A DNA stretch of 64,000 bases from Altererythrobacter lutimaris (GCF_013371495.1 NZ_JABWTA010000001.1:1956683-2020682), one strand, 5' to 3'. Shown: positions 17,957 through 26,910, counted from the first letter of the stretch. Notes: generated by a model not told the origin, from the sequence alone. A program made the numbers and translations.

Positions 17957-19029
17957 CGCGGCATGCGCTCGCGATGTCTGGGAGAGAATGCAAGGTCATG
18001 GGATTGCGGCGCCAAAAGCGCGCGCACATCAGCTGGCGGCGGAAGTTCCAATGCGCCAGCGATGATTGCACGCGCTTCGCTGAACGCGCCGACAGGGATG
18101 AGCTGTATGACCTTTGCCAAAACGAACACATAGGCGCCTACCGCGCTTAAAGGTAGAAAGCGTCGTACAAAACGCATGCGATTTCGATAGTTGAAATAAT
18201 TGGCAAAGGGCGATGGACGCCGTCCGATTGATGTGGTGCCAATCACAGTTCCACCGTGGTGCAAGACCTCTGCTTCCGGCACCACCCGAAGCTCCAAATC
18301 ACCGCGCCGGAAAGCCCAATCCACTTCCTCATAATAGAGGAAGTAATCCTCCTCCATCAGGCCGACATTCTCAAGGAACCGACGGGATGCAACACAATTC
18401 GCCCCAGTAATGAAATCAAGTTCGTCCGCGACCGGCATGCGCGCTGAAGCGGCTTCGCGCCCCCAATTCACCGACTGGCAAACACCGGTCCAGCGTGAAA
18501 CTTTTCCGCCATCCGTCTGGACACGATCAGGGTGGTCGTGAAATCGTGTGCGGCCGCCCATCAGCGCGAAATTGCCGTCGGCACCGGCCCTTGCGTAGTT
18601 CTCAGCTGTGTCAGGCAACACCACACAATCGGGGTTGAGTAGCCAGAACAGTTCAATCTCCGCATCTTGCATCAGCAATGAAAGGCCGCGATTTGTAGCT
18701 TCCGCGAAACCGCCGTTCACAGGCGAGCGAATGAGTGTCAACGTAGCGTCGCTGCCCTCAAGATTTTCGCTAACTTTCTCAGCAAAGCTAACAGTCTCTG
18801 CGTGTTCGTTTGCCCATGCACGAACTACGTCGCACGTATCATCCTCGCTTGCATTGTCAGTAATGACAATGCGGAGACGCACACCTTGGCTAAGGAGGAG
18901 ACTGGACAAACAGTTGGCGATGATCTTGGCGGAATTGTAGGTGACAATTGCAACGCCAATCACGGGCTGGTCCACAGGCTGAACCATCGCGGTCTGCACT
19001 TGCTGATCGTGAACTGGATCGCCTGACAT
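17953..19029 (-). CDS. Family 2 glycosyltransferase (rhamnosyltransferase-like)
   Basis: A 358-residue GT-A glycosyltransferase. IGVAIVTYNSAKII begins the nucleotide-sugar domain, ITDNASEDDT follows, and the sugar-binding region reads FWLLNPDCVVLPD. EEDYFLYYEEVDWAFR matches the catalytic-base (ED-type) segment of rhamnosyltransferase-like members. C-terminal hydrophobic residues could associate with the membrane. It is the first gene of the glycan cassette; the start at 19029 is probable, and an internal ATG at 18987 is possible. Confidence 0.9.
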   Translation of the reverse strand: MSGDPVHDQQVQTAMVQPVDQPVIGVAIVTYNSAKIIANCLSSLLLSQGVRLRIVITDNASEDDTCDVVRAWANEHAETVSFAEKVSENLEGSDATLTLIRSPVNGGFAEATNRGLSLLMQDAEIELFWLLNPDCVVLPDTAENYARAGADGNFALMGGRTRFHDHPDRVQTDGGKVSRWTGVCQSVNWGREAASARMPVADELDFITGANCVASRRFLENVGLMEEDYFLYYEEVDWAFRRGDLELRVVPEAEVLHHGGTVIGTTSIGRRPSPFANYFNYRNRMRFVRRFLPLSAVGAYVFVLAKVIQLIPVGAFSEARAIIAGALELPPPADVRALLAPQSHDLAFSPRHRERMPR

Positions 19030-19079
19030 GGCCTTGCAATGTCATGCAGAGTTTCAGTTTTCAAGCGGGCGGGTTGGCT

Positions 19080-19367
19080 CTAACCCCTGCTACGGCTCTT
19101 CGAGCCGAAAAAGCTTCCGCCGCCCAGCACGGTTATCCCGAGGAAGAAGCCAAAATCGTACCAACCGCCGGTGTTTGGCACCGCATAGACCGCGATCTCA
19201 GGTGAGAAGAGCGAGCCGATCCATGCCCACGGGAAGACAAAGCCGTGCCACAGCCCCCACCAGAAACCCGGCACATCAGCGCCGCTTGCGACACCTGCAT
19301 CGATCTGGTTCGCGCAGGCTGAGAGCAGCAAAGCGAACGCGGCTGCGCATAGGATCCGGGTGGTCAT
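19080..19367 (-). CDS. Small putative lipoprotein
   Basis: A 95-residue protein with signal sequence and lipobox LLLSAC at about residues 13-18. The mature part is rich in Trp, Phe and Gly (GFWWGLWHGFVFPWAW) and hydrophobic near the C-terminus. Predicted to be a membrane-associated lipoprotein. It belongs to a run of four very short envelope proteins on this strand. No function recognised. Confidence 0.72.
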   Translation of the reverse strand: MTTRILCAAAFALLLSACANQIDAGVASGADVPGFWWGLWHGFVFPWAWIGSLFSPEIAVYAVPNTGGWYDFGFFLGITVLGGGSFFGSKSRSRG

Positions 19368-19383
19368 GCAAACTTCTCCAGGC

Positions 19384-19557
19384 TCAGGTCAGCAATCGCA
19401 GGATTATAAACCATACAACGCCAATGAACAGCAGCGCGATCAGCGCTTGCGTCATGACAATGCCTGCGCCTTTACCGCGCTGGCCTTGCCTGAATGCGGC
19501 GATCAGCATGATCACGGCTATGATAGTGCCAGCAACACCGATCCAGATTGGGTTCAC
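19384..19557 (-). CDS. Very small two-helix membrane protein
   Basis: About 57 residues with two hydrophobic segments. I place the start at the GTG at 19557, which has GGAG eight bases upstream; an ATG further upstream adds a poorly supported extension. It sits 16 bp from the lipoprotein and 26 bp from the next small membrane gene, suggesting one transcript. Confidence 0.6.
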   Translation of the reverse strand: MNPIWIGVAGTIIAVIMLIAAFRQGQRGKGAGIVMTQALIALLFIGVVWFIILRLLT

Positions 19558-19583
19558 AAGCGAAGCTCCACGAATATGGGCAT

Positions 19584-19787
19584 TCAGAACAATACGATCG
19601 CGCCCCATTCCGGCACGAGGATGTTGAGAACGACATAGAGCGCGAATGGCAAGATCAGTGATGCAAGCGCGAGGAATGGAAACGCAGCTTCCGAAATCGC
19701 GCCGGTTGAACGCAGCTTAATGAAAATCGGGATTTCTGTAAGCGCGATAAAGCCGAAGGCGAGCGGCAGAAACAGACCGAGCGTCAT
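19584..19787 (-). CDS. Very small membrane protein
   Basis: A 67-residue protein with two hydrophobic segments (about 5-20 and 36-60) separated by a short charged loop containing KLRSTG. No family recognised. It heads the run of small envelope genes on this strand. Confidence 0.6.
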   Translation of the reverse strand: MTLGLFLPLAFGFIALTEIPIFIKLRSTGAISEAAFPFLALASLILPFALYVVLNILVPEWGAIVLF

Positions 19788-19902
19788 GTCAGGTCTGCGC
19801 CGATAAAGTGCTGAATTGCCATGCTGCGCCCTCTCCCATTGAGAATGAGAGACTAGGCCAGTTGACCGCCGAACGGCAAGTGCTTGATTTGAATGTTACG
19901 CT

Positions 19903-20250
19903 TTAGACAAACCGCAAAGCTTCGACGCCGGGCGCGCCGTCCGGGATTTCCGCACCAATGGCAGACCAGTCCTGCGCTGCCAGCTTCTGCAACAGCTCGT
20001 CGCTTAGCGGACTACGAAACTCCAGCCCCACCTGGTCGCCGCGGCGCCATGTCGCTTGCACCATATGCGGGCCAGTATTGGCAAAATAGAGATGAAGCCG
20101 CTCGCCCTTGCGGATTTGCTCGGAAGGATCGAGCAATTTGCACCCGCCGTCAGACACGTCCGCAAGCAAGCTCTGCCATTCGCGGCCATTGCTGTTGCGA
20201 CAGCCAGCGAGCGCTTGCAGCTCTTTGCGGGAAGTCTTGCGGGTTTTCAT
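19903..20250 (-). CDS. PilZ-domain protein (putative c-di-GMP receptor)
   Basis: A 115-residue single-domain PilZ protein. The second PilZ motif DVSDGGCKL (DxSxxG) is at about residues 31-39 and is followed by WRRGDQVGLEF, the usual third strand. The arginine-rich N-terminal motif is weaker (KTRKTSRKE then CRNSNGR), so c-di-GMP binding is likely but not assured. It stands alone between small membrane genes. Confidence 0.82.
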   Translation of the reverse strand: MKTRKTSRKELQALAGCRNSNGREWQSLLADVSDGGCKLLDPSEQIRKGERLHLYFANTGPHMVQATWRRGDQVGLEFRSPLSDELLQKLAAQDWSAIGAEIPDGAPGVEALRFV

Positions 20251-20314
20251 GGTGAAGCCGGCGGTAAGGCTAAATCACCAAGAAATCCTTGCCAGATGGC
20301 TTGGGCGCGGGAGG

Positions 20315-20497
20315 TCAACCGCCGCGATAGAAATTGGCTAAGGCGATCATCATGATCATGCACAGGCCGAGCACCAGATGCTTGCGTCCGCCTGCCTGGT
20401 CGCCGGAACGCAGCAGCACTGCACCGCGCCATGCATTCAGGATCGCAAGCACGCCAACGATGACGACAGCGCTGATAAAGAGTGTGTCACGATCCAT
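20315..20497 (-). CDS. Small two-helix membrane protein
   Basis: A 60-residue protein with two hydrophobic segments (about 7-22 and 40-56) and a basic loop SGDQAGGRKH. The ATG at 20497 has GGGGAAA upstream, which settles the start over a longer reading. Function unknown. Confidence 0.65.
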   Translation of the reverse strand: MDRDTLFISAVVIVGVLAILNAWRGAVLLRSGDQAGGRKHLVLGLCMIMMIALANFYRGG

Positions 20498-20554
20498 GTG
20501 GTTTCCCCTCGTCCCGGACTTCGATCCTATCTCGCTGAACTGGAAAAAGAAACA

Positions 20555-20578
20555 GCCCGACAAGTTACCTTGCCGGGC
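20555..20578 (-). terminator. Terminator of nrdA
   Basis: A 10-bp stem with one mismatch (GCCCGACAAG/CTTGCCGGGC) and a 4-base loop. On the minus strand it is followed by TGTTTCTTTTTCC, a U-rich tail. It begins about 30 bases after the nrdA stop. Confidence 0.75.
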
Positions 20579-20608
20579 CGTCTCGATGTTTACTTTCTAA
20601 ATCGGTCC

Positions 20609-22672
20609 TTACTGACAGGCCAGGCATTCCTCATAATCGGTCTGCTGCTCGCCAAGTTCTGCCTTCAATTCGATCTTCTGCGCGTCGGCTGTGTTGTCCG
20701 CTTCCACGCCGCCGGCAAAGCCTGCGCGCTGGACTGACTTCGAGCGGAGATAATAGAGCGACTTGATGCCTTTCTCCCATGCCTGGAAGTGCAGCATCAT
20801 CAGGTCCCACTTGTCGACGTCTGCCGGGATGAACAGGTTCAGAGACTGCGCCTGATCGACATAAGGCGAACGGTCTGCTGCGAATTCGAGCAGCCAGCGC
20901 TGGTCGATTTCGAAGCTGGTCTTGAAGGCCGCTTTCTCTTCATCATCGAGGAAGTCCAGGTGCTGGACGCTGCCGCCCTGCTCAAGGATCGAGTTCCATA
21001 CTTGCGTTGAATCCTTGCTCTTCTCGCGCAGGATCTTCTCAAGATACGGGTTCTTCACAATGAAGGAGCCGGACAGCGTCTTGTGCGTGTAGATGTTTGC
21101 AGGGATCGGCTCGATACAAGCCGACGTACCGCCGCAAATGATCGAGATCGACGCGGTCGGCGCGATCGCCATCTTGCAGCTGAAGCGCTCCATCGCGCCC
21201 ATTTCTTCTGCATCCGGGCATGCACCGCGTTCTTGCGCGAGCAGCATGCTCGCCTCGGACGCCTTGCCCTGGATATGCTTGAACATCTTCAGGTTCCAGA
21301 CCTTCGCCATCGGGCTTTCAAAGCCGATCTTCTTGGACTGAAGGAAAGAGTGGAAGCCCATCACGCCGAGGCCGACGCTCCGTTCGCGGCTGGCGGAGTA
21401 TTTCGCGCGCGCCATTTCATCGGGCGCACGGTCGATATAGTCCTGCAGCACATTGTCGAGGAAGCGCATGACGTCCTCGATAAAGGTCTTGTCGCCGTTC
21501 CACTCATCCCATTTCTCAAGATTGAGCGATGAGAGGCAGCACACAGCCGTGCGGTCATTGCCCAAGTGGTCAATACCGGTCGGCAGGGTGATTTCCGAGC
21601 ACAGGTTGGACGTTGACACCTTAAGGCCGAGATCGCGGTGATGCTTGGGCATCATGCGGTTCACAGTGTCGTTGAACACGATGTAAGGCTCGCCCGTTGC
21701 CAGGCGGGTTTCAACGAGCTTCTGGAACAGCGAGCGCGCATCAACAGTGCCGCGCACTTCGCCGGTCTTAGGCGATTTCAAGTCAAACTCTGCGCCATCA
21801 CGCACCGCTTCCATGAACTCGTCGGTGACGAGCACGCCATGGTGCAGGTTCAGCGCCTTGCGGTTGAAGTCGCCCGATGGCTTGCGGATTTCGAGGAACT
21901 CTTCGATTTCGGGGTGCGAAATATCGAGATAGCAAGCCGCCGAACCGCGCCGCAGCGACCCTTGCGAGATCGCGAGCGTGAGCGAGTCCATCACGCGCAC
22001 GAACGGAATGATGCCGCTGGTCTTGCCGTTAAGGCCGACCGGCTCACCAATGCCGCGCACATGGCCCCAATAGGTGCCGATGCCGCCACCTTTGGACGCA
22101 AGCCAGACATTCTCGTTCCAGGTTCCAACGATGCCGTTCAAGCTGTCTTCGACCGAATTCAGATAGCAGCTGATCGGTAGACCGCGGCTGGTGCCGCCAT
22201 TGGACAGCACGGGCGTGGCTGGCATGAACCACAGATTGGAAATGTAGTCATAAAGACGCTGGGCATGATCCTGATCATCGGCATAGGCATCGGCCACGCG
22301 CGCAAAGAGGTCCTGGTAGCTTTCATTGGGCAGCAGGTAGCGGTCGGTCAGAGTTTCCTTGCCGAACTCGGTCAGATTGTCGTCGCGCGCTTCATCGGTC
22401 ACGATCGTGAACCGGCGCGGATTGACCTTCTTGCTGTCGCCATCAACCGCGGCCTTGGCTGCTTCAGCCACAGCACCGGCAAGCGCTTCACCTGCTTTTT
22501 CCGCGATCAGCTCTTCCGAGCCTTTGTCCTGCTTTTCCATTGTTACTGCCTTCGCGCTCTTTTGCGCCGCCTTCTTTGCGGACCGAGTCTTCGCTTTGGG
22601 TGTGTCGCTCACACCTTCCGCGTTCTCTGTTTCCAGCCCCATTGCTGCGTCGTCCCCGGTCCTGAATTCCAT
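20609..22672 (-). CDS. nrdA: Ribonucleotide reductase class Ia, large (alpha) subunit
   Basis: The 687-residue catalytic subunit, which reduces ribonucleoside diphosphates with the NrdB radical. Active-site features are visible: SCYLNSV, NLCSEI, the radical/thiyl neighbourhood CCLSSLNLEKW, and the C-terminal shuttle cysteines in EECLACQ. The first ~90 residues are an Ala/Lys/Glu-rich, low-complexity extension (AKTRSAKKAAQKSAK) before the conserved part; translation might instead begin at an internal ATG. No ATP-cone is obvious in that stretch. A terminator lies downstream and a 580-bp regulatory gap upstream. Confidence 0.94.
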   Translation of the reverse strand: MEFRTGDDAAMGLETENAEGVSDTPKAKTRSAKKAAQKSAKAVTMEKQDKGSEELIAEKAGEALAGAVAEAAKAAVDGDSKKVNPRRFTIVTDEARDDNLTEFGKETLTDRYLLPNESYQDLFARVADAYADDQDHAQRLYDYISNLWFMPATPVLSNGGTSRGLPISCYLNSVEDSLNGIVGTWNENVWLASKGGGIGTYWGHVRGIGEPVGLNGKTSGIIPFVRVMDSLTLAISQGSLRRGSAACYLDISHPEIEEFLEIRKPSGDFNRKALNLHHGVLVTDEFMEAVRDGAEFDLKSPKTGEVRGTVDARSLFQKLVETRLATGEPYIVFNDTVNRMMPKHHRDLGLKVSTSNLCSEITLPTGIDHLGNDRTAVCCLSSLNLEKWDEWNGDKTFIEDVMRFLDNVLQDYIDRAPDEMARAKYSASRERSVGLGVMGFHSFLQSKKIGFESPMAKVWNLKMFKHIQGKASEASMLLAQERGACPDAEEMGAMERFSCKMAIAPTASISIICGGTSACIEPIPANIYTHKTLSGSFIVKNPYLEKILREKSKDSTQVWNSILEQGGSVQHLDFLDDEEKAAFKTSFEIDQRWLLEFAADRSPYVDQAQSLNLFIPADVDKWDLMMLHFQAWEKGIKSLYYLRSKSVQRAGFAGGVEADNTADAQKIELKAELGEQQTDYEECLACQ

Positions 22673-23187
22673 GTCTGTTAAGCCCCACTCTCTTCGCTTC
22701 GTTCACGCTACGCGTTTACCCGCGCATGTTCCTGATGTGTTCGACTCGGTGAGATCACCCTCACCTAGCAAGTTTTCAGCGCCAACGGGGGATTAGTTTT
22801 CCCGTCTTTGCCCACAGTTACGCTGTGAATTGCCCGAAAAAGACCTGACTCTACCCCCGGCATGAGAAATAGGGTTCCTCATGTCGTATAACTAGGTCTT
22901 GTGGGTGAACCCGCAGCTCCAACTACTAGATACTGAATCAGAGGCGGTTCATGTGCAAGAGGGTTAATATCAATTTTACGTTGCGTAATGGCGCAAACTG
23001 CTAGTGTGTTATGCCAGCGATACGCCGCGACGCGTGGACAATCCTAGGGTTTTCGACTGCGCAAGCCCAAAAATGAATCTGCGAAAAAATTTTTGCGGGC
23101 AAAAGGATGCTTGAGGGGTTGTGAATCAATAGAATCCTGTCGCGCAAGATTCGAATCCGGATCGCTAACCGTTAGCAGCAAAAAACG
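22673..23187. promoter_or_regulatory. Regulatory gap upstream of nrdA
   Basis: No gene is supported here. The gap is AT-richer than its surroundings and should hold the nrdA promoter (minus strand). Two short related elements, ACTAGGTCTTGT at 22891 and ACTAGATACTGA at 22925, stand 34 bp apart and are weak NrdR-box candidates. The 3' end of the gap meets the terminator of the gene to the right. Confidence 0.4.
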
Positions 23188-23214
23188 GGCTCGCTGATTG
23201 TGAATCGGCGAGCC
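23188..23214 (-). terminator. Rho-independent terminator of the serine hydrolase gene
   Basis: GGCTCGCTGATT-GTG-AATCGGCGAGCC forms a 12-bp stem with one G-U type pair and a 3-base loop. On the minus strand it is followed by CGTTTTTTGC. It lies about 40 bases downstream of the serine hydrolase stop and is the clearest terminator in the window. Confidence 0.88.
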
Positions 23215-23251
23215 ATTCTTTGGCTTCAGTTCGTTCTGAAATGCGAATCGG

Positions 23252-24934
23252 TCAGTCGGTATCCTGGACCCGATCGAGCCGCATTTCCTGACCGCCCTGG
23301 CCGATTACCGCTGCAGCGATTGCGCCGTCTTCCTCAACCATGCGAACAGAGGCGTCGACGCCTTGCACGGCAAACTCAGTCTGGCTCTCAGCCACCAGAT
23401 TAAGCACCGGCTGCGAATTAAGCTTAGCCGTCAGCTTGCCGTCTTCGTCCACAGCAAGCACCAGCGTTCCGATCTCGCTGGTGTAGGAGCCTGCGTACGT
23501 CGCCATCACTTCTGGCGCGATAAGGACTACGGGCGCGGCCTCTACCGGACCGACCCAAGTGGCGACTTCGGGTTGCGATGCACCGTTCTGATGCATCTCC
23601 ATCTGAAGATCTCCGTCCGCATCGCGTGTGATCGCGAACCATGTGAGACTGGATGAGCCATAGAAGAAGCGGTCATCGCCAACCGGGTAGACTTCGCTTT
23701 CCGAGCGGCCCGTGCGCAAAGTGTAGAGCTTTCCATCGCGTTCGTAGAACTTGCGCGTTTCCTGATCGTTGATACGGAACTCGCCCAGCAACGGGCTGAC
23801 CGCATCCATGTCGAGCGGCACCGCAGCAAAGTTCTCAAACGGGTCGCCCAAAGCCATTGCTGCCACTCGGACAGTTACACCGCTTGCAGACATGCCGGGC
23901 GAATCAGTGTTGTTGAACACCGCGATGAAAATGTCTTCATCGGGCAGATAGATGCTGTCGGTGTTGAAGCCATTGATGCCGCCGCCATGGCCAATCACTT
24001 CGCGACCGCGAATGTCCTGACGGTCCAGGCCGAGACCATATTCGTTCTCAGACCCATCGTTGAGGACGGTAGGCGCAATCATCTGAGCGTAGAGCTTGTC
24101 ACTCAGCACTTCGCCACTATGCAGCGCATTGCCCCAAGTCGCCAAGTCGAGCACGGAGCCGCGCAAAGCGCCTGCAGCCGCCGGAACGCTCGCATGGATG
24201 CCTCCCGCGGGCTGGATCTCCCCTTCGCCGGTGCGTGTATAACCGATCGCCATGTCAGACGTCGTTGCTTCGTCGGCGAAGCTTGCAATTGTTGAAGTGC
24301 CGAGCGGCACGGAAATCTGCTCGACAACCACTTGATCCCACGGCTTGCCTGTGACCGCTTCGATTACCGCGCCAACCAGGATGTAGCCGCTATTGTTATA
24401 AGCCCACGCGTCTCCGGGCGCGAAGTCCATATCGCGATCCCTGAAAACTTCGATCATCTCGGCAGTAGAGAAATTGCGCGTAAGATTGGCAGGGTTCATC
24501 CACCCTGGAATGCTGGTGTAGGACGAAATGCCGGACGTGTGATTGAGGAGTTGGCGAACAGTCACATCAGCACCGGCCTCGGGGTAATCAGGCACGAATT
24601 TCGACAGCGGATCATCCAGCGAGAGCGCACCTTGTGCGACCAATTGCAGCAGCGCCGCAGAAGCGATTTGCTTTGTAATCGAGCCTAGCCGGAACACGGT
24701 CTCCGGCTTGATCGCTTCGCCCTGTTCAATGTTGGCCATGCCAATGCCGTTAGCATAAACGACTTCGCCACCTTCTGTGACGACGACTGCGACACCAGGC
24801 TCATCTGCTTCGAAATTGGCGCTCAGGAGCGCATCCACGTCCTCGGCAAAGCCTTCCGGTACCGCGAGTGCTGGCGTGGCGGTGAATGCGGCGGTCGCAA
24901 GCAAAGCCGCTGCGAAACGTGTACGAAGTTGCAA
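23252..24934 (-). CDS. Serine hydrolase, beta-lactamase/PBP class C family
   Basis: A 560-residue exported protein. It has a signal peptide at about 1-24 (cleavage near ALA-VPEG). The class C nucleophile motif SITK is at 85-88, YNN at 179-181, and GHGGGINGF matches the KTG-box position (HxG). A C-terminal beta-rich domain (about 380-560) follows, as in many esterase/peptidase relatives. It begins at a TTG with GGGAGAG five bases upstream; the nearby ATG is out of frame. A dyad at 24951-24974 covers the upstream region. Function may be esterase or D-amino-acid peptidase; resistance is not implied. Confidence 0.88.
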   Translation of the reverse strand: MQLRTRFAAALLATAAFTATPALAVPEGFAEDVDALLSANFEADEPGVAVVVTEGGEVVYANGIGMANIEQGEAIKPETVFRLGSITKQIASAALLQLVAQGALSLDDPLSKFVPDYPEAGADVTVRQLLNHTSGISSYTSIPGWMNPANLTRNFSTAEMIEVFRDRDMDFAPGDAWAYNNSGYILVGAVIEAVTGKPWDQVVVEQISVPLGTSTIASFADEATTSDMAIGYTRTGEGEIQPAGGIHASVPAAAGALRGSVLDLATWGNALHSGEVLSDKLYAQMIAPTVLNDGSENEYGLGLDRQDIRGREVIGHGGGINGFNTDSIYLPDEDIFIAVFNNTDSPGMSASGVTVRVAAMALGDPFENFAAVPLDMDAVSPLLGEFRINDQETRKFYERDGKLYTLRTGRSESEVYPVGDDRFFYGSSSLTWFAITRDADGDLQMEMHQNGASQPEVATWVGPVEAAPVVLIAPEVMATYAGSYTSEIGTLVLAVDEDGKLTAKLNSQPVLNLVAESQTEFAVQGVDASVRMVEEDGAIAAAVIGQGGQEMRLDRVQDTD

Positions 24935-24950
24935 AACATCTCTCCCAATT

Positions 24951-24974
24951 ACTGTATTACAACGATAATACAGT
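24951..24974. promoter_or_regulatory. Inverted repeat upstream of the serine hydrolase
   Basis: ACTGTATTA-CAACGA-TAATACAGT is a perfect 9-bp inverted repeat with a 6-base spacer, centred about 28 bp before the TTG start. Its position and symmetry suggest an operator for a TetR- or GntR-type repressor, though none is adjacent. Confidence 0.5.
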
Positions 24975-25030
24975 GCGGCGGGATTTCAAGTGCCTTTGCA
25001 ATCAATCATCTCATGCGGGCGGCGAATGCC

Positions 25031-25936
25031 CTAGGCGGCCTGACGTGCGCTCTGTGAGCTATGCGCATGCTCTGCGATCGCATCGGCCATTGTGTCGACC
25101 AGTTCCGAAGGCAAATCATGGCCCCAGCCGGGATAGGTCTTAAGCGTTGCACCGGGAATGGCAGCAGCGGTTGCTTTGCCGCCCTCCAGCTTAACGAGAG
25201 GATCGGCTTCACCATGCAGGACAAGCGTTGGTGTCGATACCGACTTCAAGCGCTCGGTCCGGTCGCCGTCATCGATGATCGCAGCAAGCTGACGAGGAAG
25301 CCCTGCGGGATACACACTGCGCTTCACGCTTTCACGAACGCGTGTCTCAAGCCGCTCTGGGTCAAGACGATAGCCCGGACTGCCAATCGCAAGCGCGACC
25401 ATCTTGCCGCGCTCCACCAGGTATTCCTCATCCATCGACTTCAATGGCGCTGTGAGCGCTTTGATTGCAGGCTTGTCTGCCTGTGGCAGCTTCGGATTGC
25501 CGGTGGTTGAAAAGATCGAGGTCAGGCTCAGCAAACGGTGCTCGTGCTCGATCGCCATGAGCTGCGCGATCATACCGCCCATGCTCGCGCCAACCACATG
25601 CGCCTGCTCGATCTCTAACGCCTCCAGCACGCCCGCCGCATCTGCTGCCATATCGCTGAGCGAGTACGGCACTTTGGGCGGAAAGCCGAGCCGCGAAAAC
25701 AGGATCTGACGCAGGACACCAGGCGCCTTCGCTCCATCGAACTTGTGGCTAAGCCCGATATCGCGATTGTCGAACCGGATCACCCGGAAGCCGCGCATCG
25801 CAAGCGCTTCAACAAACTCTATCGGCCACAAAGTCATCTGGGCGCCGAGCCCCATGACAAGCAGCATGGGCGGTGCATCTTTGGCACCGTGTTCGTCGTA
25901 GAAAAGCTCTAATCCATTCGCTTGAATATGCGGCAT
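25031..25936 (-). CDS. Alpha/beta hydrolase
   Basis: A 301-residue cytoplasmic alpha/beta-fold hydrolase. The oxyanion HG-like segment is LLVMGLGAQ, the strand/acid region is RFDNRDIGLS, and the nucleophile elbow is GASMGG with Ser118. The acid GEADPLV and the terminal histidine in GWGHDLP complete the triad. This form is seen in putative esterases and in haloalkane- or 3-oxoadipate-like enol-lactonases; the substrate is unknown. It lies upstream of the serine hydrolase on the same strand with about 100 bp between them. Confidence 0.9.
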   Translation of the reverse strand: MPHIQANGLELFYDEHGAKDAPPMLLVMGLGAQMTLWPIEFVEALAMRGFRVIRFDNRDIGLSHKFDGAKAPGVLRQILFSRLGFPPKVPYSLSDMAADAAGVLEALEIEQAHVVGASMGGMIAQLMAIEHEHRLLSLTSIFSTTGNPKLPQADKPAIKALTAPLKSMDEEYLVERGKMVALAIGSPGYRLDPERLETRVRESVKRSVYPAGLPRQLAAIIDDGDRTERLKSVSTPTLVLHGEADPLVKLEGGKATAAAIPGATLKTYPGWGHDLPSELVDTMADAIAEHAHSSQSARQAA

Positions 25937-26050
25937 AATGCGATGCGCCCCTTGCCTTGATACTATTTACTGACACGGCGCGATGGACACGCCCTTGATG
26001 TCACATAAATGCATTAAGGCAAAAGGCACAACCGCAAGCTGTCCAAGAGA

Positions 26051-26545
26051 CTAGAGCGCAATCGCGATATATGTGCGCTTGCCGCCATTAGCTGCAAGCC
26101 GCGCGCGTTCGCTCTTAGCCAGCTCTTTGGCAAATTGGTCCCGCTGTTGGCGCGATTCAGCAAAGATGATGTTTGCGACGAAGGTCTGGTCCTGAACATT
26201 GCGCACGGGCGCTTCATCCAAGTCCTGCAAACGCCGCACAGCGTCTTTCGCGAGCCTGTCAGTCAACATATTGCCGGTCTTCTGCATATATTCGAAATTG
26301 TGGGCCTTGCCCTTGTCGTTGAGCGTGAAGCGCAGCTGCACAATGCCGTTCTTGGGCTGATATCCGGGTTTGTGCTGCGCAAGATAGAGCTGACGCTCTA
26401 GATCTGAAGTGATCTCGGCCGTCCAGGCTTCCATCGCGGCTTCTGACTGGACCACGATTGGCTCGCTGCCAGCAAGCGCCGGAGTGGCAAGACCTGCAAG
26501 TACAAGCGCAGCAGGGGCGAACAAGCGGGGGAATGTATTCTTCAT
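26051..26545 (-). CDS. Exported protein with TonB-C-like domain
   Basis: A 164-residue protein with a signal peptide ending near TPALA-GSE. The body has NGIVQLRFTLNDKGKAHNFEYMQKTG, then LAKDAVRRL, which resembles the C-terminal domain of TonB-type proteins. No membrane anchor remains after cleavage, so it would be periplasmic. The ATG at 26545 with AAAGGATG upstream is preferred over a long N-terminal extension. No ExbB/ExbD genes are nearby. Confidence 0.72.
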   Translation of the reverse strand: MKNTFPRLFAPAALVLAGLATPALAGSEPIVVQSEAAMEAWTAEITSDLERQLYLAQHKPGYQPKNGIVQLRFTLNDKGKAHNFEYMQKTGNMLTDRLAKDAVRRLQDLDEAPVRNVQDQTFVANIIFAESRQQRDQFAKELAKSERARLAANGGKRTYIAIAL

Positions 26546-26910
26546 CGGTTCATCCTTTCGTGAAATCGTCACGGATGACCGGCCATCATGTGTCTCGAGC
26601 CGCGCAGCACCAGTCCCATTGCGTAACGCAGCTTGGGCATGCGGTCGATCGAGAGACAGCCTGGACAAGCTCGCATCGCGGGGACAAGCGCTTGGGGGGC
26701 CAGACTGCCTCCTGATATGTAAAATGCGCCTCACGCGCTGCCACTTCAATCGCGCATCGACCAGTGGTTCGCTAGGATCGCCACAAGTCCCATCTTACCC
26801 GACCAATCGCAAACGAGCCTCGACAAACGCCGCAGACAGAAATTTGCTGCTAGAGTGAACCGGATAGCGGGCCAGATGCACTGTACAGGCATGATGGACG
26901 GGAAAAAATT
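26546..26910. other. Divergent intergenic region
   Basis: A 365-bp gap between the exported protein (minus) and the ECF sigma gene (plus). I see no supported gene, RNA or clear repeat. It must contain promoters for both sides, but no hexamer pair stands out. Confidence 0.5.

Noticed and set aside
23252..24934. Serine hydrolase considered as a beta-lactamase belonging to the BlaI system at 28.7 kb
   Set aside because: They are 4 kb apart on opposite strands with unrelated genes between, and the upstream dyad of the hydrolase differs from the BlaI-type palindrome.
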